From Henricia sp. BOLD:AAB3569 (Eukaryota > Echinodermata > Asteroidea > Spinulosida > Echinasteridae): 64,000 nucleotides of DNA. Location: positions 1,798,001-1,862,000 of the forward strand of contig JBBELK010000298.1 of NCBI GenBank assembly GCA_037783545.1. The letters are read 5' to 3'. The number at the start of each line of letters is the position of its first letter. The first letter of the stretch is position 1. The notes under the pieces are model-generated. The model was not told the origin of the DNA, made no database searches, and saw nothing but the letters and a program-made list of their open reading frames with translations. Shown here in pieces: positions 49,401 through 61,400 of the stretch. Both the position numbers and the translations under genes were made by a program.

Positions 49401-52400
49401 GAATTTTTCTAAATGGGCTCTGTGAATTAGGACCAAGGTCTCTGAAACCATTTCCAATAACGAAATCGCTTCGTTCAACGAAGATTAAATAATTATCATT
49501 AGTTAATGAAGTGTGTGTTCACATCTCACTTAACGAAGATCGATGGAAAAGCGGTACTGTTCACAATAGGCAACCGCTAACAAAGATCGAATGAAGCTGT
49601 GCAACACCACCATCTTGTTACATGTTAATTTGCTTCGTCAAACGAAGGGAGCATTCACATTACAATTTTGCTTCGTCAAAAGAAGTGATCTCTTCGCCGA
49701 TTGAAGCTATTTGCTTCATCGAATGAAGAGGCGCGCATTTGCATCAGGAAATTTTTAGTTGAATCATCGTCAAATCATCAAGCCTAGTGCCTTTAACTCT
49801 ACACACATACCCTTCCACACTGTCTCTCACACACTGCATTGTGAGTTTATAGATCTCATTAGCAGCTGGAACCATAATTATCTCTGGTGCAGACAGCATG
49901 GCATCAATTTGAAACAGCGGCTTCTCAGTTACTAAGGCAGCGTTGAACTTGGTCAGGCTACGAGTGATCAACTGAGGAGAGATAAAACACAATTGGACTT
50001 TGAATGATGAGACAAGTCATATGTATGTTTATCCCTTTAGTGACCATAGACCCTTTCCACCTGCAGCCATGACAGGGGGCAGGTTTTCATATTTAAATTA
50101 TGTGACAAAAGATCCACAAAGCGCGTACTCGTGCATGACGCACGGTGACAATGTGACTGCCCCCTGTCATGGCCGCCCATGCAAAGGGTCTATAGCACCC
50201 AAAAGCGGCCTGAAGCCTAACCTTCATAGCAGCTGTATTTTTTAAAAAAAGGGCCACTAGCCCCACAATATATTTAGACACTACCTGCCGTTAGACAGTA
50301 CTCTGTCAGAATTTTAACTGAAAAAGACATGCTGTTAAAGTTGGCCTCAATAAGTAAATATTTTGAAAAGATAACCACAGTCAACTTTGCAAAGCAAGAG
50401 GCCAATGGCTTCACTTTAGTTCAAGGCCTGTATAGAGGAATTTCAAACGAGGGTCTCAGTGCTTTCTTTTGTGATAAAATTTGCAAATGAAAATGTGTGT
50501 GACGTAATAAAATGGCTCAGCATTTAAAACGAGGCTGCTTGTATATGGGTAATTCCTAAAATTAGGGGTCAAAATGTTTGGTGTCCCAGTTACGTACGAC
50601 ACTCTCTGCTTCAAAAATCACCACTTATGACCACAAATTCTCAGTAATGGACTGTGGCCTGTGATTATATGGGGCAGCATCATTTTCTTCAAAATTTAGT
50701 TTTCTGATTCCTGAAAAATATTCAAAACAAAAGACCATAAAGGCTTATAATTTGTTCTATGTTATTGAATAGGAGTTTGGTGTCCCGGGTTACCTACGCC
50801 AATGAAAATTGGCTGTAGAATGAGTTTGCATTAACCTTGGTGCCATATCTACACACAAACATTAAATTTGAGTGGCATTTGTTCAAATAAAAATAATTAT
50901 TTTCTACTGGGAAAACACTTTCAATTATTAAAAACACTTGGTAATCTTAAAAAGCATGTCACACTTTTGGACCCCTAATTTTGGGAATTACCCATAAAGC
51001 TACACCGATAAACTCATAAGTTTACTTATAAAAGCACACACAAGTCTTTCCATGAAAGCCATATGCAAACACAGTAAGCCAGGAGGTGTGTGAACCACTA
51101 GGCCTTCCATCTCAGTCAGGGTCGGTCCAGCGGGACCAGCTTACCTTAGTCAATGAGTCATAGACCCCCCTCTCCCAGCAAGCATAGTAAGCCAGGAGGC
51201 GAGGGGATTTGCCAGTGTTAGTGTGAACCACTAGTCCTTCCATCTCAGTCAGGGTCGGTCCAGCGGGACCAGCTTACCTTAGTCAATGAGTCATAGACCC
51301 TCCTCTCCCAGTAAGCGTAGTAAGCCTGGAGGCGAGGGGATTTGCCAGTGTTAGTGTGAACCACTAGTCCTTCCATCTCAGTCAGGTCCAGCGGGACCAG
51401 CTTACCTTAGTCAATGAGTCATAGACCCTCCTCTCCCAGTAAGCGTAGTAAGCCTGGAGGCGAGGGGATTTGCCAGTGTTAGTGTGAACCACTATAGTCC
51501 TTACATCTCAGTCAGGGTCGGTCCAGCGGGACCAGCTTACCTTAGTCAATGAGTCATAGACCCTCCTCTCCCAGTAGGCATAGTAAGCCTGGAGGCGAGG
51601 GGATTTGCCAGTGTTAGTGTGAACCACTAGTCCTTCCATCTCAGTCAGGGTCGGTCCAGCGGGACCAGCTTACCTTAGTCAATGAGTCATAGACCCTCCT
51701 CTCCCAGTAGGCATAGTAAGCCTGGAGGCGAGGGGATTTGCCAGTGTTAGTGTGAACCACTAGTCCTTCCATCTCAGTCAGGGTCGGTCCAGCGGGACCA
51801 GCTTACCTTAGTCAATGAGTCATAGACCCTCCTCTCCCAGTAGGCATAGTAAGCCTGGAGGCGTGGGGATTTGCCAGTGTTAGTGTGAACCACTAGGCCT
51901 TCCATCTTAGTCAGGGTTGGTCCAGCGGGACCAGCTTACCTTAGTCAATGAGTCATAGACCCTCCTCTCCCAGTAAGCATAGTAAGCCTGGAGGCGAGGG
52001 GATTTGCCAGTGTTAGTGTGAACCACTAGTCCTTCCATCTCAGTCAGGGTCGGTCCAGCGGGACCAGCTTACCTTAGTCAATGAGTCATAGACCCTCCTC
52101 TCCCAGTAGGCATAGTAAGCCTGGAGGCGTGGGGATTTGCCAGTGTTAGTGTGAACCACTAGTCCTTCCATTTTCGTCAGAAGGGGCCCAATTGCACGGT
52201 ATTTCAGGGCTAGCTGCTCAAAGATGTGCATACGCTCACGCTCGATGTGGTCGTAGTACTCCTGGAGAAAAGGGATAATTTGTAAAACACTTTAGAACCA
52301 AAGCATGTATGTTAGTTTTTTTCTTCTTCTTCTTGACTGTAATAACCCTTGTAAATATGTAAGGAAGCAAATATGACATAAACATATGCAAAAAGCAAAT

Positions 52401-55400
52401 CAGGGGCGCAATGTTTCAGAACATCTTAAAAATACATGCATGGTTTTTAAAGAATGCTTAAAAAAAATAGATTGCTGTTATTTTTTTGCAGACATGTTCT
52501 ATTTTGGAGCAAAACAAATTCAAGTGGTGTTTGTCACCAACACTCTGGGCAAGGTTTTTCTTGTGAACTCACAAAGTAAAATTTGTGCTACTGCAAATAC
52601 AATGGGCCCATAAAAGGCATTTTAATAACAGGATATGATTTTAATTTCTGGAAACGGAATGCTATTTTGTGCAATTGCTACTTCTAACCTTGCAAGCCGG
52701 GAGGATTTCCCCATTCATCTGACTTGGAGGACCCTTGAAGAGATCGGCTTGCTCTACAGCGCGGAGCCGAGCATCGATGTCTTTGGCATTCTTCTGAATT
52801 TGGTTGACAAGGGATTCAAACTTGGAGATGGCCTGCAAAACAAAAACAATGTGTGGAGATGTTCTTATCAGAGTTGGCTTCTATTTTTAAGTGTTTCTTT
52901 AAAACCTTTTGTCATGAGATTTTTTGTACATTTGTTTCTTTTATTAATACCGTTCATGTACAGCACGGTATAGAATGTTTAAAGACTAGCAGCCGATTTC
53001 ACGAAAAATTTCGTAGCTTGCGCAACTTTTGAAAATGGCATAAGCCCCATAGGCTTGCGTGTAATTATCACAGTAATGTTGCGCAGCTTATGCAATAAAA
53101 AATTGCGCAAGCGGGATTACGCAGTGCATAAGGATTCGTGAAATCGGCTGCTGATGGCTGATTTTGTTGACGACATTTCCATCAACAGACATTGTCATCA
53201 TGTTTTAACATTTTCTCCACTGGCACTTTTTGCAACAAAAAAGTTTAAAGTTTAAGGGTTTTAGACTTGGTAAGACTTTTGCATTCAGTCTGCAGGATGG
53301 ATATAGAGCATCTGTCCAGATCACAGAATACAAAAAAGTTCCTGAAAAACCAAGAGAATCCACAATTTTGAAGAATATTAAACATTTCTTTGAGTTTTTG
53401 CAGTTTACAGACGGTATAAAATACTTGATCAAAATAAACCATCAGCCGTATTATACTTTGCTTGATAGTACAAAGTAATCTCTACTCATGGTGAAGACCT
53501 AGAGACTCTGTAACAGTACCTTATCACAGCGAGTGATATAATCTGTAATTCCCAAGGAGTTCCAGTTGAGACGTTTGTGCCCAGATTGTAAGGTACGTCG
53601 GAGGTCCTTAAGGTGTTCATCAAGAAGCTGAGTCTGTGAGAAATTAAGAAAATATACCAGTGATGGAGTGTTTCGAAGTAAAGCAGCCATTTCACCAAGG
53701 ATTGTTTTGGTCCCGATAGTACCCGATCCTTTTTTTGGTCGATCCTTTTTTCGGCCGCATTTTTGCAAAAAATAGTCGGGAACCTGCGAGCACTGTCGAG
53801 CACTACCCTATACCTTCGGGGGAAGATCTGGCGCGATTGCCTCAGTCCTCCGAGGGTCGGGTACCGAAAAAGTGATCGGCTACTGTTTTTAAACATGTTG
53901 AAAAACAGTAGTCGTACTTGCGCGTACTTTCGCATACTTGCGCTCCGGAAACGTGTCGATCGCGCGAGGAACCTCCGTGATTCGTCCCCCCGCCATGGTC
54001 CATTGGTCGGGACTCAATTGGGTAAAAAAAGGGGATGATTGGAGGCGATTCATGAAGACAATCGGGCCGATCAAAAAAATTGATTCATCGGGGACAATCT
54101 GGTCCAGATCGGGCCGATTGGAAAAAAACAATCCTTGGTGAAATGTCCGCTTAACATGAAATTTCAAGTTCATGCCCTGTAACAGGCTGCTCTGCATTAA
54201 CTATCAGTTATTTCACATGTTTCATGAAATGTCGTGTGTTGGGGATTACCAAGCTTATGTGCCTATTTCAATCAAGTAATCAAAAAGGTTGCAGTGCATT
54301 TACCTCAGCATTATTGATGGAGCAAATTGCAGTATGGTATCTACAAAGCATGTGTCTCAGTCCGTCATTCCATCTCAGATATTTATCCTCCTGCAGAGAC
54401 AAAATCAAACCAGAATAATGTTTTATACACCTGGCGGACTGCGTAGTTTTTCATGTGCTAAAAGCCAAGTATTACAACTATACGAGTGTAAAATACTCTC
54501 TTAGTCAGGGTTGTAGTCGAGTCCATCACAAGTCTATCACAAGTCTAGAGCCGATAAAATCACAAGTCGGTGACAAGCCCTGCACAAGTCCGTCACAAGT
54601 CCAGTAACAAGAAGCAAAGGATGAACACACACAAAAGAATGCCTTTGTTGGAGTTCATTTGAATAGCATGTGACTTGAATTAAGTCACAGGGACTTGTGG
54701 TGGACTGGTGAAGGCTTGTGAGGACTTGTAATGGACTCGACTACAACCCTGCTCTTAGCACAAAATTCCTTTGCATTGTAAAATGGGTTACCAATGTACG
54801 CAATGTGTATTACGACTGATTGGTATTCTAATACTCTTGCTAAGAACACAAGTTGACATATATGATATATTGACCTGCAAGGCAACATTACGAGCCAGCT
54901 CTGGTATGGAGAACCCCAACTGCTCCATGTACTTTGTCTCAACGACGATCTCAGACAGCTCGGATGCAAAGTCAACCACGTACTTCACCTCCCCACCTGT
55001 AGCAATAAGAAACGACATAACTTCCTGAATTCTTCTGATGATTCTAATTTTAAACTGAACAAAGAAAATTAATCATTAGGATTGTTTTGCCTTACCCGAC
55101 GTAACTTGATTGGCACTGTATGTACACAGTGCGTGCTCGAGACATACCATCGATTAATATGAACCCACAAGCTTCTGCTGTGTTACGTTGGGGGAATAGT
55201 TTTACCACATGTGTTATATACCATTGGAAAGCTCTTTTTCTGCTTAATTCAAAAATACCAATAACCAGTTTTTCAAAATTCTGACTTTTGGCTCATTTTG
55301 TGGTGACAGGTCACATTTGTTTGATCGTACTGCAAATTTGCTCAGTTGCACTACTCAGGATTCACAGTAATGCATACGCAACAATTCAAAGATGGGGCCA

Positions 55401-58400
55401 AATTATTTTTGCTTTAAACCTCGATTTGGTTGCACTGGTTTTAATGGACATGTGTTTACATTTGGGGCACCCTCTGTTGATTTGAGACAAAAGTCGGCAG
55501 GCAAAGAGCCCACTAGTTTACATAGGCAAGTCCATGTTTTTCTACGAGCTTTGGTTTCAAAGTAAATATTTCTAAAATTGTCATGAAACTTGCTTACAGG
55601 TGTAATAAGCTACATGATTTAGCCAAATAAAGACAGCTTGTGTTTTCCAAGTTGATATAATTTATAGATTTTATGGTTTCATAGACCAAGCTGTACTATT
55701 TTGCCGGCCGTTAAACAACAGAGGGCATGCTAGATGTAAAGAAGTGACGTCACGTATCACCTCTTCTATAAAAAAAGGAAGATGGCGCATCATGATACAG
55801 GTCTACTGCATTGATTGAAACAGAACTAAACAAATTATTTTCATTTAAAAACAAAATTTCCACCAATTCTCACCAAGTAAAGCATGATTGCTTGGCGTGT
55901 TGCCCCCGTTATCTCCATTACCATGAGCCACAGTATGCATCCCTGGGGTTGTAGCTGGTTTAGTCAGTAGGTTCCTCTTGAGAAGACTCGGTAGAATCCC
56001 CTCCACGTACTCACGCCATTGCTCGTACTTGCGCTCCTCGAACTCTCTCATCAGTCTTGCCACACCTAGATATTTACTCCTTGCCTTCAGAAAAAGAGAA
56101 AAATACAGGGTGTCCTTAAAAAAAGTACACCACTTTTTGAATTCGTGTTTATAAATATCTCAGACAGTTTACGCATCCCTATTGGCTGAGAGCACATCAC
56201 GTGGGTGGTATTAAACGGTCGATTAAGTTCCAGCTAGTTTTAAACATTTTCTAGCCTAGCCCGTGACACCCTAGTCAGTTTCAGCGTGTATGGAACAGCA
56301 CTCGCACATAAAAACCGCACGTGCCCGAAAGCAAATTGGGGCATGTGCTAAAAGTGTTTCAAAAGTTAAGTATAAAGTTTGCCTGGCCGTGTGCGTCGCA
56401 TACGACATGCGTGCAATCCGTGTATCACTCACAATCAAACAAAAACAATTTGACGCGCAATATTTTGAACAAACGCTACACTGACAGGCTGTGGACGGCC
56501 TGTCAGTGCAGCAAATCTCACTCCGTGGCAGTCGCCTCGGAGTGTTGCAAAGTATGATCTTTTGGTGAGAAGATTCATACAATGATTGTTGAAATTACTC
56601 TCATAGTATTTGTGGTGTTTGACCTGATCTAAACTTTTGGCTAATCACATGTGTCTTTTTTTTAAATTGTATTTTTCCGATAAATAATCTCGGTGTCAAC
56701 TGGGTAAGCAAATTTGAGTAGTCTGGAGTTTATTTTAACACAAAATACTGCAACAAATTGTAAAATATAATGTGTATTTAAAGCCTTACTGCTTTTCCAT
56801 ATTCACTGGTAAGAAGGTCCTCCATGCTCTGGAAACGGATGATAGTGTGCTTGATACGATAGAAGAGCGATCTTTCCCAGGCGATGGCACCAGCTATTGG
56901 AGGCTGGTTCTTAGAGACAGGGGGATCATCCTGGTGTTCTCTGAATAAGCTGTTGACTGTATCCACCTGACCAAGACAAATTGACATGAGATGGTTTTGA
57001 AATTGTCGTAGAAATTGATATATGATAGCAGAGGATGTATTCTCAAGCCAATATGAAACCTGCTGAATTTTGCTTCATTTTCACACAATAAAAATTAGTG
57101 GCTTCATGTTCAAACCCTAGCAAAGTCTTCTTCAAAGGAAAATTTACTAGGACATGCAAAAAACCATCACATTAAAATATGATGTTGGAAGGAACAGAAA
57201 GAGTCAGGCAAAAAGAGGGGTTGGAGTGGAAAGCCAATTAGGGGAGCAAAGGGCAGGTCTGGGGGCCGGAGGGTGAATGAAACAATAAAAATAATGATAA
57301 TGAAATATTCAAATAATTTAAGCATATGAATATTTGTAAATCGAGTTGATGAACAAATGAAGACAAAGTTATTCTTTTTTAATGTTCCCACAGGAAAAAT
57401 TATGTTTGCTTTTGATGTGAACAAGTCACACAAAATAAATATTAAATGTTGATATATGAATATTTAAATAGTAAATTAGTTTAATTTGCACAGCCCTGAG
57501 TTTTTAGATTATCTAATCTAGAATACTCTCAAGAAATAGCTAATAGCTAACATCATTAAAAAAATTTCTATTAATGAATGGTCAGTTCCAATTTTAAATA
57601 ACCATTTTTCCACTAATTACTTTCTGAAGATGCTTAGCCCAATTTTATCACTGCTAACCTCTTTTCCATACTGCAGCAGGATGTCGTTGAACTTCTTCAT
57701 CATCTGCGAATTGATGGCTTCACGAGACCGGATATTTTGGAACTTGAGCAGCATATCAAAGGCCCCCTCGGCAGAGCGTAGTGTCTTGAAGGACTCGTTG
57801 ATGAAGTGTTTGGCCTCGTCCTCGATTGCGGCAACCTCCTTGTTAAACCACTCCATGACCTTACGCCACTGTAGCTGGTGCTTCAAGCCGAAGGGATCAA
57901 AGCTCACCTGAGGTCAAAGGTTAAAAAGTGAAAGGGAATAAATAATGTCATTGGCCGGTTTTAAACAAAGGAAATGCAAATTTACAGTGTAATCAAAAAT
58001 AAAAATTTCTTTTGTGATTAAGCTGACATCAAAATATTCACATAACAGCTTCATTGTGCATTACTGCATAAAGCTTCTGTGTGATGAAAATTCCCAATAT
58101 CAGATGGACTGCTTCTTTAAAATCAAAAAGTAGATTTTTTTTTCCCGTTCCTTTTGTTGCTCGGTATTTGTTTAAAACTGGATAGGAACCTTGACGTTAA
58201 TAATTGATGCCATTTTGATGCATCCAGGCCCCAAGCCGATTATTTTTTTAAATTTCAAACACATCCAGGTCAATGTGAATTGGATTTTCATTTCCTGCTT
58301 GATCCTGTGGGTTTTTCTCCTACATGCTCGTGTGTGTTTTCCTCCCACCTCTAAGACTCAACAAGGCAATTATTGAAATAAGGGAATTATTGGTAAAGTC

Positions 58401-61400
58401 CGTAGGGTGTTAAATAGATGCAATCAATTTTCCCATACGCACTATATACTATATGTAAGTGGGTTTTCTGAGAACATGCTAAAAACGATGGTGCTTGGGT
58501 GGGACTTGAACCCATGATCTCCTGCAGACATCAAAATGTTTTCCTCATCTTTTATCAGATGTCAACATTTCTTTCTCATCCTTTAAAATATACCAATCTA
58601 TAATTGCCGCTGATGATGCAACATGTATTAATTTGGCAAATTTAAAAAATGAAATAAAAAATTGAAATCATAATGAAACGAATTTCCATTTAATGAAAAG
58701 GAGTGGATAATAAAATGCACTTGGTCAAAACTTGACAATTTAGGCAAGTTACATCTTGAATGGGTTCGACGAGTCCATCCACTCTCTTGAGGACATCCTC
58801 AATGCGTTGTGGATCACCGGTGACTGACTTCAGCTCAGGACCAAATATGTGATAAAACTCCTGCAACACCTGCCACAAAGTAACAAAAAAAACACAGTAA
58901 TCTAACAATTAAATTTATTGTACAAGACTTCAGCAGTTTGGCTGAAACTGCAAACCTAAAACTGAGCTGGACTTAAACCAAGTCAGACCCAGACCAAGTC
59001 GGACCTGGACCAAGATTCGGACCCAGACCAAGTCGCTCCATCTTGACCATATTTCACCTCAAAAAATTAACTTAATAAAAGTTGAAAAGTTTATAATTTT
59101 CCTGCTCTTTTAAACAACGCAATAGGGCGACATTTCGGGAAGACTCTCACCGTAGACCACCGAAATTTTGGCAAGAGTCACTCAAAATGACACCTTATTT
59201 GTTTACCCGAAGCTTCCAGAGATGGTTACAGACCGAAGAGAAACAACTCCAGTCCCAATAAAAATGGTTCTCGACCTAAAAAAAATGGTTTTTGACCTAA
59301 AAAAATGATTTTTAAACTCAAAAATATTAGTCGCCCTAATATACCTTTTTTACACACGATTTGTCGCCCTATTCTAGCATTGATAGTAATTTTTCAGTTG
59401 GCCAAAGTTATTCTACTTTGGTATAAAATATCATTAAAAATTAAATGCAAAATATCATTAAAATTTGCCCCCGATTGCTTCAGACAATGAAATGGATGGG
59501 TTTGATGGTCATGCTTGGTCTGGGTTTTGACTTAGTCCGGGTTCCAACTTGGTCATTGGTCCTGGTCCAACTTGGTCCGGGTCCAACTTGGTACGATTCC
59601 AACTTGGTCCGGGTCCAACTTGGTACGATTCCAACTTGGTCCGGGTCCAACTTGGTACTGGTCTGACTCAAATTTGTTCCGATGCTCCTATACGAAACTC
59701 ACCTGGGCTACATCAAAGATATCCTGGCAGATCATGGCCATGTAGTCCGTCCTCTCAAACAATCGTTTCCGATCAAACTCCCACCTGGCATCACGTCCTG
59801 ATGCTTCAATCTTTGCTCTGACTTCAAAGTAACATTCCTTCCATAGTTCCAAGGTCTTTTTGGCTTCTAGTGTTCTGGCCTTTATCTGGGAGGGCGTTTC
59901 CCTGGGAGTTGCAAACAAAAATAATAAAGAGAAACGTCATATGGTCCTCATCGAGATTCGAACCCAAGACCTCCGACTCTCTAGGCAGATGCTCTACCAG
60001 CTAAGCTTTAAGGCATAGTGGTATGTTCCCTCAGGTTTTCCCTAGGAAGCCAATTTTTGAGCAAAGTAACAAATGCAACATTTTGTAGGGTGACTAATCA
60101 CCAAAGCACCAAGCGGTACATGCGTGGAAATTTTGAGCAAAATTACGATGGAAAATGTATTGTGCTGCGTTGACAAGCTAAAAACTCCACTGGGTGAAGC
60201 TCCTTACACCATAATGAAATTGACTGGTTTATAAATTTTCCTTACTTGAATATTGTTCTGATGTTGATGACCTTTGCCACTCGTTCAGCAAGTTCCCAAG
60301 CAATGCGTTCCATTAACGGCACCATTCTCTCGTCCCGATTGTAATGTCTCGATATTATCCACACCATGCGAAGCGCATTCATCATCGAAGGCAACGTATC
60401 TAGAACAATCTGAAATCCCGCACCATGAGTAACGTTCTTAAAATGTCTCTCCAGGGTACTAAGAAATCGCACGTTATCCTTGGCCTCCACGTGATACTTG
60501 TTCAGCTCCGAGCGGTTTAGCTCGAAACTTTGCAAGATGGCGTGATCTCCCATTGTGTCTCTTTTTGCAAGAATTTCCAGCATTTTCTTAACGGTGTAGA
60601 GTTTAAGCTGCTCCGAGAGTGCGCTCAGGGCGGCGTTGCGTTCCCGCCAGAAGTCGATTTCGGCCAGCGGTCCATCCCCCTGCGGGGTTTTCTTAAGCTG
60701 CACCTCCAAGGCACTGGCGATCTGCTTAGTCCACTCCAGGCAAGCGTTCTCAATCTTATGAATCAGATTATCGTCCTTGGCTAACTCTGCAATGTCGCCG
60801 TCGAGGTTGAGCTGGGGCACATCTAAGCGGACCTCCCCTTCGATTTGTTGGATGGTGCGGCTGATGTGAGTGGCAAATTTCTGCATGTTGATGAGGAATT
60901 CGTCGCGTAGCATTGCTCTGTGTTGGCATTCGACGAGTTTCTTCTGTTGTGAGAGGTCTTTATCTTCATCCTCCTCGTCATAATCGTCTTGGGATGACGT
61001 CGTTGCCTGAGCGGCCTGCTGCTCGGCGATGGTGGGTGCCTCGCCATTCTTGTGCGAATTGAATGACAGCAGTGGAATGTACACCTGAAATGAAAAACAT
61101 AATTATTAAGAGAAAAACAAACATAAATTAAACCCATTATAATATGCAGCACAGTCACGAATATATGAAATGTACACTATGTCAATGTAATCATTAATCA
61201 TCATTTCTCCAAAGCGAGTCACATTTACGTACCTGTGTAATGACCTGCTCTAACATGGTCAGAGAGCTGCCATTCAGCACTCCAAACTCAAAGAATTTGG
61301 GCAGTACGTGATTGGCCTCATCGATGGTGTTAGGTAGCTCAACCATGCCTGGCGTGTTGCGTAGGAAGTACACACAGTCATTACTGCATGCATCTTCAGG

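Noticed and set aside
51141-52072. Regularly spaced repeats that could suggest a CRISPR array
   Set aside because: The repeated unit is a dynein exon fragment with a splice donor, units have no variable spacers, and the genome is eukaryotic.
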